Below are positions 26,606 through 35,135 of a stretch of DNA of 64,000 nucleotides, piece by piece. Positions within the stretch are counted from its first letter, which is position 1. Each line of letters begins with the position of its first letter. The notes beneath the pieces are model-generated. The model did not search any database, was not told the origin of the DNA, and saw only the letters and a list, made by a program, of their open reading frames with translations. The translations under genes and the position numbers were made by a program. Source of the DNA: Catenulispora yoronensis (GTDB taxonomy: Bacteria > Actinomycetota > Actinomycetes > Streptomycetales > Catenulisporaceae); contig NZ_BAAAQN010000026.1 of assembly GCF_039531695.1 (NCBI RefSeq), forward strand, positions 1-64,000, in the 5' to 3' direction.

Positions 26606-27136
26606 TCAGACAGCGACCAGCGGCAGCGCCTCCACCAACGACGAGACGGTCTGTCCCAGACGCCGGCTGGCGGCCGGGGTCAGGTCGGCCGCGTCGCGGT
26701 CGATGTCCGCGTCGAGCAGGAAGCGGCCCGGCAGGACCCGGTCGGCGCCGAGCGCGGTGAGCACGGGACGCAGGGCGTAGTCGATGGCGAGCAGGTGGCC
26801 GACCGTGCCGCCGGTGGCCAGCGGTAGGACCGGACGTCCGGCCAGGGCGTTCTCGGGCAGGAGGTCGAGGAGCGCCTTGAGCAGCCCGGTGTAGGAGGCC
26901 TTGTAGATGGGCGTGGCCACGATGACGGCGTCGGCGCGGGTGATGGCCGAGAGGGCCTCGCCGATCCGGGGCGTGTCGCGGGCGCCGGCGAGCAGGTCGG
27001 CGGGCGGCAGGTCGCGGGCGGCGATGTGCGCGGTGTCGTGGCCGGCCTCGGCGAGGCGGGCCAGGGACCAGTCGACGGCCACGGCGGTGCGGGAACTGGC
27101 GGACGGACTGCCGGAGACGGCGACGATGAAGGGCAT
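26606..27136 (-). CDS. NADPH-dependent FMN reductase (SsuE/MsuE-like)
   Basis: A 176-residue flavodoxin-fold reductase. The phosphate-binding loop is SGSPSASSRT near the N-terminus, with ATPIYKASYTGLLKALLDLLP in the middle and ATGGTVGHLLAIDYALRPVL after it, as in SsuE. It supplies reduced FMN to two-component monooxygenases, here the flavin enzymes encoded upstream in the sulfur cluster. It is separated from that operon by 230 nt and has its own upstream 16-nt direct repeats, so it is probably transcribed independently. It ends 23 nt from the convergent oxygenase gene. Confidence 0.88.
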   Translation of the reverse strand: MPFIVAVSGSPSASSRTAVAVDWSLARLAEAGHDTAHIAARDLPPADLLAGARDTPRIGEALSAITRADAVIVATPIYKASYTGLLKALLDLLPENALAGRPVLPLATGGTVGHLLAIDYALRPVLTALGADRVLPGRFLLDADIDRDAADLTPAASRRLGQTVSSLVEALPLVAV

Positions 27137-27158
27137 GAGGGCTCCTCGGCGGTACTGA

Positions 27159-27222
27159 GCGGTACTTGAACTAGGCGGTACTTGAACTAAGCGGTGCTTG
27201 AACTAAGCGCTGCTTGGGCGGT
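27159..27222 (-). repeat. 16-nt direct repeats upstream of the FMN reductase
   Basis: Four consecutive 16-nt units (27159-27174, 27175-27190, 27191-27206, and a degenerate 27207-27222), each close to GCGGTACTTGAACTAA. They lie 22-86 nt upstream of the reductase start, where activator or repressor sites would be expected. Confidence 0.65.
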
Positions 27223-27287
27223 AAAGGGACCTACTCGAAAAACGCGAGCCTGCGATCAGGAACAGTCGCCGCCCAGGCCGCCGCGAT

Positions 27288-27316
27288 GTCGCCCGCCGTC
27301 GAGTCCGACGGGCGAC
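27288..27316 (-). terminator. hairpin terminator of the sulfur operon
   Basis: A two-part stem: outer GTCGCCCG (27288-27295) with CGGGCGAC (27309-27316) and inner GTCG/CGAC around a 4-nt loop. It lies about 50 nt beyond the last stop codon of the minus-strand operon. Confidence 0.5.
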
Positions 27317-27366
27317 ACAGCACATCATCTAATAAACAGCCTGATAAACTCTGCTCCGTGGCCGGC

Positions 27367-28281
27367 TCAGCCCTGCGAGCTCCGCACAATCTCGGTGACG
27401 TCCTCCGAAACCGCGTCCGCGACGGTGACCGACCGAGCGATCAGTCCGTTCGCGAAGAACAGGTCGGCGGCGTGCTGCTGCTCGGCGACGAAGTCGGCGT
27501 CGAGCGGAAGCAGACCCCACGGCCGAGTGCGCAGCGCGTGCTCCCACTCCGCCACCGGACGGCCGTCGTCGGCGGCGAAGAACTCGGCGGCCTCGTCCGG
27601 GTGGGCCGCGGTCCACGCGTCGGCCTCCTGGAGGGCCGCGACGATGGCCGCGAGCTCCTTCGGGTGCTCGGCGGCGAAGTCGCGGCGGGTGAACCACAGC
27701 GAGCGGTGGCTGAACAGGCCCTCGGTGGGAATCAGCTCCCGGAGCTCAGCCTTCTCCTCGACCTTCGTCAGGTAGGGGTAGGAGCCGACCCAGGCGTCCA
27801 CCTCGCGGATCAGGAACCGCTCGGCGGCGTCGCCGTAGACGTCGACCGGGATGATGTCGGACCACTCCAGGCCCGCCTTCTCCAGAGCGAGCAGCAGCAG
27901 CGTGGTCTGCCAGGAGCCGTGGCCCAGCGCGACGCGCTTGCCCTTCAGGTCCGCCAGCTCCTGGATGTCGGAGTCGGCGTGGACGACCAGGCGGCCGTTC
28001 TCCACGCGCGGCCCGGAGACCGCCACGTAGACGATGTCGTGGTCCTTGGCCTGCGCGGTGACCGGCGGGGTGGAGCCGGTGCCGATGAAGTCGTAGCCGC
28101 CGTCGAACAGGTGGTCGCCGTGGGACGAGGGCAGGGCCGCGGTCGGGTCCACGCGCGGGCCGTTGTCCAGGGAGCGCAGGTCGACCCATTCGACGTCAGG
28201 GAGCTGCTGCTCCAGAATACCGAGGTGGCGCAGCACGAACAGCGAGTTGTTCTGCGGGAAGTAGCCGACGCGGACGGTCAT
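27367..28281 (-). CDS. SsuA-like solute-binding-fold protein lacking a signal peptide
   Basis: A 304-residue protein with the type-2 periplasmic-binding fold of SsuA/TauA/ThiY (VRVGYFPQNNSLFVLRHLGILEQQL at the start; DLKGKRVALGHGSWQTTLLLLALEKAGL near 105). It has no signal peptide or lipobox: the first residues go straight into the first strand. It contains no cysteine, so a DszB-type mechanism is excluded. It may be a cytoplasmic ligand-binding protein or a divergent enzyme. The start overlaps the monooxygenase stop as ATGA (28278-28281). It is the last gene of the operon. Confidence 0.78.
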   Translation of the reverse strand: MTVRVGYFPQNNSLFVLRHLGILEQQLPDVEWVDLRSLDNGPRVDPTAALPSSHGDHLFDGGYDFIGTGSTPPVTAQAKDHDIVYVAVSGPRVENGRLVVHADSDIQELADLKGKRVALGHGSWQTTLLLLALEKAGLEWSDIIPVDVYGDAAERFLIREVDAWVGSYPYLTKVEEKAELRELIPTEGLFSHRSLWFTRRDFAAEHPKELAAIVAALQEADAWTAAHPDEAAEFFAADDGRPVAEWEHALRTRPWGLLPLDADFVAEQQHAADLFFANGLIARSVTVADAVSEDVTEIVRSSQG

Positions 28282-29438
28282 TGCGAGATTCCTTTCAACA
28301 GGGGCAGGACGTGGCGGCCGACCCGGCGCGCCTCCTCCAGGTGCGGGACTCCGGCGAGGATGAACGCGTCCACGCCGAGCGCTATCAGTTCATTGAGGCG
28401 GTTGGCGACCTGCTGGTAGTCGCCGACCAGGCCGAAGGCGGGGCCGGGGCGCAGCCGGTGGAAGCCGCCCCAGACGTTCGGCGCGACCTCCAGGGCCCGG
28501 AACGAGCCGTCGGCGCCGGCGGTGAAGTCCTGGCTGCGGCGCCAGCCGACCGAGTCGCTGCCCGCCGGGTCGCTGCCCGCCGTGTCCTTCCCGGCCGCGT
28601 CGGCGCCGCCGGGCCCGTCCTCGGCGGGCAGGCCGGCCCAGCCGCGCCGGATGACGTCCCACGCCTCTTCCTCGGTCTCGCGCGCCAGGATGTCGATCCG
28701 GACGGCGAACTTCGGCGGCTTGGGACTGCGTTCCCGGACGGCGGCGAACTTCTCGGCCAGCGCCTCGAACGGCTCCAGCCACGACAGGTAGTAGTCGGCG
28801 TGCCGGCCGGCGGCCTCGATCGCCGCCGGGGAGGATCCGGAGAAGAAGATCTCGGGGAACGGCTGCCCGGACAGCGCCGTGGGCAGCCCGCCGTCGGCCA
28901 CCTGGTAGAAGCGGCCCTCGTGCTGGAAGTCGCCGTCGCCGGTCCAGACGCCCTTCAGGACGTCGAGGAACTCCGAGGTGCGGGCGTAGCGGTCGTCGTG
29001 GCCGGTGGAGTCGCCCCACCACAGCTGCTGCGGCCCGCCGCCGCCGGAGATGATGTTGTAGACCAGGCGCCCGCCGGTCGCCTTCTGGAGCGTCGCGGAC
29101 ATCCGCGCGGCCTGCACCGGGTGCAGGAATCCGGGCTGGAAGGCGACCATGAAGCGGTAGCTGCGCGATTCGGCGGCGAGCGTCGCGGCGGCGGCCCACG
29201 GGTCGTCGGTGTGCGGGAACGACGGCAGCAGTCCGCCGACGAACCCTGATTCCTCCGACGAGCGGACGACCTCGGCCATGTAGTCGGCATGCGTGAAACC
29301 GTCGCCGCCGGCCCGGTTGGTGCCGGGGGCGATGCCGCCGGACTGCTCCGGGGCGAACCCGCCGCGCGTACTACCGGGCTCGTAGAGCGACTTCTGGTCG
29401 CCCTCCATAGCGATCCGCCAGTAGATGTCAACCGACAT
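28278..29438 (-). CDS. ssuD: SsuD-like FMNH2-dependent monooxygenase
   Basis: A 386-residue luciferase-like flavin monooxygenase of the alkanesulfonate type. SsuD features include FMVAFQPGFLHPVQAARMSATLQKATGGRL, then IFFSGSSPAAIEAAGRHADYYLSWLEP, and a C-terminal GFHRLRPGPAFGLVGDYQQVANRL. Family reaction: desulfonation of alkanesulfonates with FMNH2 and O2, giving sulfite and aldehyde. A 30-residue Gly/Ala/Asp-rich insert (about 275-305) is unusual. The start with GGGAG upstream overlaps the preceding gene by 11 nt; the stop overlaps the next start as ATGA. Close relatives also attack S-alkylcysteines, so the substrate remains open. Confidence 0.83.
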   Translation of the reverse strand: MSVDIYWRIAMEGDQKSLYEPGSTRGGFAPEQSGGIAPGTNRAGGDGFTHADYMAEVVRSSEESGFVGGLLPSFPHTDDPWAAAATLAAESRSYRFMVAFQPGFLHPVQAARMSATLQKATGGRLVYNIISGGGGPQQLWWGDSTGHDDRYARTSEFLDVLKGVWTGDGDFQHEGRFYQVADGGLPTALSGQPFPEIFFSGSSPAAIEAAGRHADYYLSWLEPFEALAEKFAAVRERSPKPPKFAVRIDILARETEEEAWDVIRRGWAGLPAEDGPGGADAAGKDTAGSDPAGSDSVGWRRSQDFTAGADGSFRALEVAPNVWGGFHRLRPGPAFGLVGDYQQVANRLNELIALGVDAFILAGVPHLEEARRVGRHVLPLLKGISQ

Positions 29439-30075
29439 GGGCCGTCTCCCTTTCCTTCTGCTGGGACAGCTGCGGGAGCACGTACTCACCGATCCGGTAG
29501 ATCTCGCCGGGGTCGTGGCCGACGCCGAAGTAGAACTCTGTGACGCCGAAACCCGCGTGCTCGTCGATCAGCTCCGCGACGGCGGCCGGGGCGAGGCCCT
29601 GAACCTCCAGGCGTGCGGAGTGCGCCGCCTTCGCGACCGCCACCTGCGGGAACGCGTGCTCGGACAGCACGTCGGGCAGCCCGTCGGCGTTGTCCCAGAA
29701 CTCCCTGGCGGTCTCGACGAACGCCGTGCTGTCGGCGTCGTCGCCGACGTACCAGCCGAATCGGCCGCCGGAAAAGCGCTGAAGCGTGGCCGAGAACTTC
29801 GCAGTGTATTGCGGTGTCGCGATCCCCGGCCGGACCTCGGCGAAGACCGTCGCATGGCGGGTCACCCGCACCAGACCGGCAGCGGTGACCAGCGGCTCGG
29901 GCCCGTCGGGATCGTTCGGGACGACGACACCGGACAGCCCGGCCAGATCCGCCGCCTTCGCCAGCGCCACGTACGGATCGGCCGCCGGGGGCCTGATGTC
30001 CGTGAGGAATTCCGGCAAGGCCACAGGCGGTGGCGCCGCGGCCACCCTTGGCAGAACAATATAAAAGCGGCTCAT
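29428..30075 (-). CDS. short luciferase-like (LLM) flavin protein
   Basis: A 215-residue protein of the bacterial luciferase-like family, much shorter than the usual 330-380 residues. It retains DPYVALAKAADLAGLSGVVVPND, a TAKFSATLQRFSGGRFGWYVG segment equivalent to the flavin-binding core, and a C-terminal GVTEFYFGVGHDPGEIYRIGEYVLPQL. The middle of the barrel, including the phosphate-binding part, appears missing. Neither end is obviously frameshifted, since both junctions are tight overlaps (ATGA with the amidohydrolase, 11 nt with SsuD). It may be a non-catalytic subunit pairing with SsuD, or a compact variant. The start is the ATG at 30075. Confidence 0.7.
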   Translation of the reverse strand: MSRFYIVLPRVAAAPPPVALPEFLTDIRPPAADPYVALAKAADLAGLSGVVVPNDPDGPEPLVTAAGLVRVTRHATVFAEVRPGIATPQYTAKFSATLQRFSGGRFGWYVGDDADSTAFVETAREFWDNADGLPDVLSEHAFPQVAVAKAAHSARLEVQGLAPAAVAELIDEHAGFGVTEFYFGVGHDPGEIYRIGEYVLPQLSQQKERETAHVG

Positions 30076-31316
30076 ATCAGGGACTTCCTTTTCGGGGTTC
30101 GCAAAGCAAGTTCGGCCAGCAACGCGGCTCCGTCGGCGAGCACTGATTCGTCGAACACCGCGCGCGGCGAGTGGTTGGGCGCGGCCCGGTGCGGATCCAG
30201 ACCCGGCGGCCGGGCTCCGAGGGAGACCATGACCCCGGGCACCTCGGCCAGCACGCGCCCGATGTCGTCCGACACCAGCGCCGGCCGCTCGGACCACGCG
30301 AACCGGTCGGCGCCGAACAGTTCGACGCTCACGTCGCCGACGAACGCCGCGGCGTCCGGGTCGTTGACCGTCACCGGATAGCCGTCGCTGTAGGCGACTT
30401 CGGCTTCAAGGCCGTGCGCCGCCGCGATACCGTGCACGACCCGCTCGACCTCGGCGCCGAGCCGCTCGTGCGCGGCGTCGCTGAAGGCGCGCAGTGTGGC
30501 GGACAGCTCCGCGGTCTCCGGAATGATGTTCGGCGCGGTGCCCGCCGACACCCGGCCGACCGACACCAGCACCGGCTCCAGGGCGTCGAAGCGGCGCGTC
30601 ACCATGGTCTGCAACGCGCCGATCGCGGCGCCCAGCGCCGGGATCGGATCACGGGCGGCGTGCGGCCACGCGCCGTGGCCGCCGCTGCCGTGGAACACGA
30701 CCTCGACAGTGCCGGACGCGGCCAGCGCCGTCCCGGGCCGCGCGCCGAACTCGCCGCGCGCGCCCGAGGTGGTCACGTGCAGCGCGTAGGCCGCGGCGGC
30801 CCGAGGCCCGGCGGCGTCGAGCAGCCCTTCCTCCAGCATCAGCCGGGCGCCGTCGTGGCCCTCCTCGCCGGGCTGGAACATCAGGATCACGTCGCCGGCC
30901 AGCCGGTCGCGGCGCGCGGCCAGCAGCCGGGCCGCGCCGACGAGCATGGCGGCGTGCAGGTCGTGGCCGCAGGCGTGGGCCGCGCCCGGGATCCGGGAGG
31001 CGTAGTCCAGGCCGGTCGCCTCGGTGAGCGGCAGCGCGTCGAGGTCGGCGCGCAGCAGGACCGGCGGCTCGGTGGGCGCCGCGGCGCCGGACCGGACGAC
31101 CGCCGTCACCGATGTCAGGGCCTTGCCAAGCGTGATGTCCAGGCCCAGGCCGTCCAGCGCGGTCAGGACCTTCTCCTGGGTGCGCGGAAGGTCCAGGCCG
31201 GTCTCGGGTTCGGCGTGGACGGCTCGGCGCAGGCGGGCGAGTTCGGGCTGGAGCGCGCGGGCGTCGTCGAGCAGACCGGCGAGACCGGTGCCGCTGGTAC
31301 CGCCGTGCGTGCTCAC
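30072..31316 (-). CDS. M20D-family amidohydrolase
   Basis: A 414-residue metallo-amidohydrolase of the hippurate/N-acyl-amino-acid hydrolase type. Motifs include LRRAVHAEPETGLDLPRTQ at the N-terminus, ACGHDLHAAMLVGAARLL near 105 (metal-binding Cys/His), and MFQPGEEGHDGARLMLEEGLL (catalytic Glu pair). It removes acyl groups from N-acyl amino acids. In Bacillus, M20 enzymes next to LLM monooxygenases release N-acetyl groups from S-substituted cysteines, so a similar salvage step is plausible here. The GTG start overlaps ssuB (GTGA, 31313-31316) and the stop overlaps the next gene (ATGA). Confidence 0.85.
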   Translation of the reverse strand: MSTHGGTSGTGLAGLLDDARALQPELARLRRAVHAEPETGLDLPRTQEKVLTALDGLGLDITLGKALTSVTAVVRSGAAAPTEPPVLLRADLDALPLTEATGLDYASRIPGAAHACGHDLHAAMLVGAARLLAARRDRLAGDVILMFQPGEEGHDGARLMLEEGLLDAAGPRAAAAYALHVTTSGARGEFGARPGTALAASGTVEVVFHGSGGHGAWPHAARDPIPALGAAIGALQTMVTRRFDALEPVLVSVGRVSAGTAPNIIPETAELSATLRAFSDAAHERLGAEVERVVHGIAAAHGLEAEVAYSDGYPVTVNDPDAAAFVGDVSVELFGADRFAWSERPALVSDDIGRVLAEVPGVMVSLGARPPGLDPHRAAPNHSPRAVFDESVLADGAALLAELALRTPKRKSLI

Positions 31317-32032
31317 GCCGCCACCGCCTGACCGGCGGGCGTCACGCCGAGCTCGCTCAGCAGTCTGCGACGCAGCGCGGCGAACGCCGGGTCGGACTCG
31401 TCGCGGGGCCGCGCGGTGGACACCGCCTCGTCCAGGACCAGCCGCCCGCCGCCGAGCACCGCGACGCGGTCGGCGAGCCGGATCGCCTCGTCCACGTCGT
31501 GCGTGACCAGCAGCACGGCGGGACGGTGCCGGGCGACCAGGTCGGCCACCAGGTCCTGCATCTTCAGCCGGGTCAGCGCGTCCAGCGCCGCGAACGGCTC
31601 GTCGAGCAGCAGCAGGCCGGGTTCCCGGACCAGGGCCCGGGCCAGCGCGACCCGCTGCGCCTCGCCGCCGGACAGCGTCGCCGGCCAGGCGCGGGCGTGG
31701 TCGGCGAGGCCGACCTCGGCCAGTGCCGCGCGGGCGGTTTCGCGGGTGGCGGCGCCCCGGGGCAGGCCGAGCGCGACGTTGCCCAGCACCCGCTGCGACG
31801 GGATCAGGCGCGGCTCCTGGAACACCACGGTCCGTTGGCGGGGCACCAGGACCTCGCCGGCGTCGGGGCTGTCCAGGCCCGCCAGGATGCGCAGCAGCGT
31901 CGTCTTGCCCGAGCCGCTGGCGCCGAGCAGCGCCACGAACTCTCCGCGCCGGATCTCCAGATCGACGCCGCCGAGCACGACGCGGCCGTCGAACTCGCGC
32001 CGTACTCCGGTCGCCTGCACCGCGATGCTCAT
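31313..32032 (-). CDS. ssuB: sulfonate ABC transporter ATP-binding subunit
   Basis: A 239-residue ABC ATPase of the nitrate/sulfonate/taurine class. Walker A is GASGSGKTT, the Q-loop is in VVFQEPRLIP, the signature is LSGGEAQRVALARAL, Walker B is LLLLDEPFAALD and the switch His is in VTHDVDEA. It powers import through the adjacent permease. ATG at 32032 was chosen because it overlaps the permease stop as ATGA (32029-32032); an earlier frame start at 32059 is inside ssuC and adds nothing conserved. Confidence 0.92.
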   Translation of the reverse strand: MSIAVQATGVRREFDGRVVLGGVDLEIRRGEFVALLGASGSGKTTLLRILAGLDSPDAGEVLVPRQRTVVFQEPRLIPSQRVLGNVALGLPRGAATRETARAALAEVGLADHARAWPATLSGGEAQRVALARALVREPGLLLLDEPFAALDALTRLKMQDLVADLVARHRPAVLLVTHDVDEAIRLADRVAVLGGGRLVLDEAVSTARPRDESDPAFAALRRRLLSELGVTPAGQAVAA

Positions 32033-32979
32033 CGGGTCCCTCCCACAGCTGCGCGCCACGGCATGAGGACGCGTTCCAGAGCCCTGATGAGGATGTCGGC
32101 GGCCAGGCCGAGCAGACCGTAGATCAGGATGCAGACGGTCAGGATGTCGGTGCGGGAGAAGTTCTGCGCCTGCGCCATCAAGTAGCCCAGTCCGGCCGTG
32201 GAGTTGATCTCCTCGGCGGCGATCAGGGCGATGACGCTCAGCGTGGTGGACAGCCGCAGGCCGGACAGCAGCGCGGGCAGCGCACCGGGCAGCACGATCC
32301 GCCGGACGGTGGCCAGCTTGCCCAGGCCGAACGTGCGCGCGGCCTCAAGCAGCTTGCGGTCGGCGTTGCGGACCGCGCCGGAGGTCGACACGTACATCGG
32401 GAAGGTGGTGGCGACCGCGATGAGGATGATGCGCGCCGCCTCCCCGATGCCGAACCAGACCATGAACAGCGGGACCAGCGAGAGGAACGGCAGAGCCCTG
32501 AGTGTCTGGACGGCCGAGTCGAGCAGGTCGTCGCCGATCCGGGAGAACCCGGCCGTGACGCCGAGCAGCAGCCCGACGACGACCCCGAAGAACAGGCCGG
32601 TGCCGGCCCGGCCCAGGGACACGGTCAGCGCCTCGGACAGCTGGCCGCTGCGCCACAGGTCCACGCCTTGCCGCACGACGTCGGGCGGGGAGGCGAGCAG
32701 ATCCTTGGTGAGGACGCCGGTGGCCGACGCCGTCCACCAGCCGGCGAGGATGACGATCGGGCCGAGGGCACGCAGGGCGAAGGCCAGGCCGCGGGGGCGG
32801 CGGCGCTCGCGGCGGACCTGCGGCGTGACGAGTTCGAGGGGAGCCTCGGTCGGGTCGGATTCGAACGACTCGGATGACTCGAACGACTCGGAAGTCTCGG
32901 AAGTCTCGAACGACTCGGAAGGCTCGGAGGACTCGGAGGACTCGGATTCGGCAAAGCCCGTTTCCACCGCGGTCATCAC
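32029..32979 (-). CDS. ssuC: sulfonate ABC transporter permease
   Basis: A 316-residue permease of the SsuC/TauC family with about six transmembrane helices and the EAA loop (GAVRNADRKLLEAARTFGLG) that contacts the ATPase. Odd feature: residues about 10-45 are a Ser/Glu/Phe repeat (ESSES, SFESSESF) encoded by near-perfect 15-nt GACTCGGA-type DNA repeats. This acidic tail is unlike normal permeases and should be cytoplasmic. The GTG at 32979 overlaps the ssuA stop by 4 nt; the ATG at 32976 is equally possible (TGATG). Confidence 0.9.
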   Translation of the reverse strand: MMTAVETGFAESESSESSEPSESFETSETSESFESSESFESDPTEAPLELVTPQVRRERRRPRGLAFALRALGPIVILAGWWTASATGVLTKDLLASPPDVVRQGVDLWRSGQLSEALTVSLGRAGTGLFFGVVVGLLLGVTAGFSRIGDDLLDSAVQTLRALPFLSLVPLFMVWFGIGEAARIILIAVATTFPMYVSTSGAVRNADRKLLEAARTFGLGKLATVRRIVLPGALPALLSGLRLSTTLSVIALIAAEEINSTAGLGYLMAQAQNFSRTDILTVCILIYGLLGLAADILIRALERVLMPWRAAVGGTR

Positions 32980-34025
32980 GACCCCGCCAGCTTCGTCACG
33001 TCCAGGACGCTCGGCGCGACGTCGACGACGCCCGGGGTGACCTTCTGGTCGGCGAAGAACTGCGCGACCTCCTTGAAGTTCACCAGATCGGCGTCAGTGA
33101 TCTGCGACGTCGGGCTGCCCGTCTTGTAGTTCTCGATGGTGAGGTCCTTCTCCTTGCCGGAGACCGCGTCCGGGCCGGAGGTGTGGAACACGTTGAGGTA
33201 GGGCTCGGGGTTCTGCGCCTGCTTGGCCTCGGCCTCGTGCAGGTAGTCGTAGAACGCCTTCACGACCGCCGGGTGCTGGGTCGCGAAGTCGTTGCGCACG
33301 GCCCACACCGCGTAGTTCTGCGAACCGATGTCGCCGCCGGTGGCCAGGAAGTGCTCGCCGGCGTTGGCCCGCTCGGAGATGGAGAAGGTGGCCCAGGTCG
33401 CCCAGGCTTCGACCTGCCCGGAGTGGAGCACCGCGGCGCTCTGGTTCGGCTGGAGGTACACGCGCTCCACCGACGCGACCGGGACGTTGTTCTTCGCCAG
33501 CGCCTTCAGCAGCAGGTACTCGCTGGAGCCGCCGTGCCAGACCACGACCTTCTTGCCGGCCAGGTCCGCGATCGAGTTGATGCCCGAGTTGTCCTTCACC
33601 AGGATGCCCTCGCCGGTCTTGTCCGGAGCGACGGCGGCGAACAGCTTGAAGCCGGGCTTCTGGGCCAGGGCGGCGATGGCGGAGGTGATGGAGCCCTCCG
33701 CGACGTCCAGCTGGTTGGCGTCCAATTCCTGCGCGGCCGGCGCGAACGCACCCGCGCTGCCGGTCCACTCGACCTTCGCACCGGCCTTGGCCAGCGCGGC
33801 GGCCAGCGAGCCGTCCTTCTTGCCCAGGGCCAGCGCGCCGGAGTTGCCCGGGTCGGGGATGCGGATCGTCACACTGGCCTCGCCGGCCAGCGCGGCGGCA
33901 CCGGTGTTCGTGCCCTGGGACGCGGGCTTGGACCCCGAGGACTTCGACGAGGAGCACGCGGCCGCCGAGGCAGCGAGAGCGGCGGCGGTCGCGAGGACGG
34001 CGATACGGCGGACGGTGATGCTCAT
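32976..34025 (-). CDS. ssuA: sulfonate ABC transporter substrate-binding lipoprotein
   Basis: A 349-residue solute-binding lipoprotein. The N-terminus has a basic start, hydrophobic core and lipobox ending ASAAAC near residue 24, followed by a Ser/Gly linker. The fold is SsuA/TauA-like (SVTIRIPDPGNSGALALGKKDG, then DLAGKKVVVWHGGSSEYLLLKAL). It captures an organosulfur compound outside the membrane and delivers it to SsuCB. ATG at 34025 has AAGGAAAAG upstream. It follows the desulfinase gene by about 100 nt and overlaps ssuC. Confidence 0.9.
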   Translation of the reverse strand: MSITVRRIAVLATAAALAASAAACSSSKSSGSKPASQGTNTGAAALAGEASVTIRIPDPGNSGALALGKKDGSLAAALAKAGAKVEWTGSAGAFAPAAQELDANQLDVAEGSITSAIAALAQKPGFKLFAAVAPDKTGEGILVKDNSGINSIADLAGKKVVVWHGGSSEYLLLKALAKNNVPVASVERVYLQPNQSAAVLHSGQVEAWATWATFSISERANAGEHFLATGGDIGSQNYAVWAVRNDFATQHPAVVKAFYDYLHEAEAKQAQNPEPYLNVFHTSGPDAVSGKEKDLTIENYKTGSPTSQITDADLVNFKEVAQFFADQKVTPGVVDVAPSVLDVTKLAGS

Positions 34026-34127
34026 CAGGGTCTTTTCCTTGTCAGAAGGTCGGTGGAGGATAGGTACAGAGGTGGCGGGTTCGACAACGGCGTCCGACAC
34101 CGTGTCAGGCTTGCTATCGGGCACGGC

Positions 34128-35135
34128 TCAGCGCTCCGCGGCCAGAGCGCGGGCCGCGGCCAGCGGCTCCGACGCGACCCAGGCCGCGATATCGACCCGG
34201 GCGGCCAGGAAGCCCTGCTCGTGCAGGAAGCGCTCCTGCCGGGCCAACAGCTCCAGACGGTGCGCGGACAGGTCCAGGTGCAGATCGGAGGACGCGGCGC
34301 CGCGATAGGCGCCGGCCACCCCCTCCGCACCGGCGCCGGTCTCGGCGGCCAGAATGCGGGCCAGGTCGGCGGGATTCGCCGCGGCCCAGTCGGCGGCCTC
34401 GATCAGCACCCGCAGGAAGCGGGCCACCACATCCGGATGCTGATCCAGCAGATCCTGGTGCACCGTGACCGGACGCGGCGTGCCGTTGTTGATGCGCACC
34501 GTCGGGTCGTCGAAGGCGTCCAGGTCCACGCCGATCACCGCGCCGTGCGCCGCGGCCGCCTCGACCGCGAGCGCACCCTTGACGTAGACGGCGTCCACGC
34601 TGCCGTCACGCAGCGCCTCCAGCTCCGCGATCCACTGCCCGGCCGACGGCGCCGCCGTGACCTCGACCGGCGTGACGTCCCCAAGACCGAGGCCCGCGGC
34701 GGACAGCGCGCCGTGGAAGCCGGCCAGGGCCATCGCCCGCCAGAAGTCGATGGCGATGTCGCGGCGCGGAATCGCGACCCGCAGCCCTGCCAGATCGGCC
34801 GGCTGCGCGATCCGGTCCCGGTCGTCGGCCCGCACCAGGATCGCCTGCCGCTCCTCGATCCACGTCAGGCCGATCAGCCGCGTCGGCTCGCCGGAGGCCC
34901 GTGCCCACAGCGCGGGAACGTTGCCGCCTTCGCGGAACAGGCCGGTCAGAGCGTGCGTGAAGTGACGATCGCGAGGAACATCCGGGCCCGCGTCCTGAAG
35001 CGAACGGACCGTGAGGCCGTCGGCCGCGAACTCGTCAGCGAGCCAGCCGCGATCGGCGGCGATTCCGGTGGCGGTCGGCACCGGGCAGCGGGTGAACCAT
35101 AGTGTGTCAAGGGTCGAAGAAACGGACGCGGACAT
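34128..35135 (-). CDS. DszB-like sulfinate desulfinase
   Basis: A 335-residue protein of the periplasmic-binding fold without a signal peptide. It resembles DszB, the 2-(2'-hydroxyphenyl)benzenesulfinate desulfinase. DszB catalytic residues are Cys27 in CPVPNA, His60 in HFTY and Arg70 in RFGGEIPPL. Here Cys17 sits in CPVPTA, His58 in HFTH and Arg68 in REGGNVPAL, with identical His-Arg spacing. It would hydrolyse a sulfinate to sulfite, completing desulfurisation after the flavin monooxygenases. The start at 35135 (GAGGG upstream) was chosen over 35177. It is the first structural gene after the leader peptide. Confidence 0.8.
   Translation of the reverse strand: MSASVSSTLDTLWFTRCPVPTATGIAADRGWLADEFAADGLTVRSLQDAGPDVPRDRHFTHALTGLFREGGNVPALWARASGEPTRLIGLTWIEERQAILVRADDRDRIAQPADLAGLRVAIPRRDIAIDFWRAMALAGFHGALSAAGLGLGDVTPVEVTAAPSAGQWIAELEALRDGSVDAVYVKGALAVEAAAAHGAVIGVDLDAFDDPTVRINNGTPRPVTVHQDLLDQHPDVVARFLRVLIEAADWAAANPADLARILAAETGAGAEGVAGAYRGAASSDLHLDLSAHRLELLARQERFLHEQGFLAARVDIAAWVASEPLAAARALAAER

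Noticed and set aside
32874..35102. 742-codon plus-strand frame opposite ssuA and the desulfinase
   Set aside because: No recognisable motif; the minus strand encodes conserved proteins in an overlapping operon.
34128..35135. Annotation as a second sulfonate-binding transporter protein
   Set aside because: It lacks any export signal and keeps the DszB Cys/His/Arg positions, so a desulfinase fits better.
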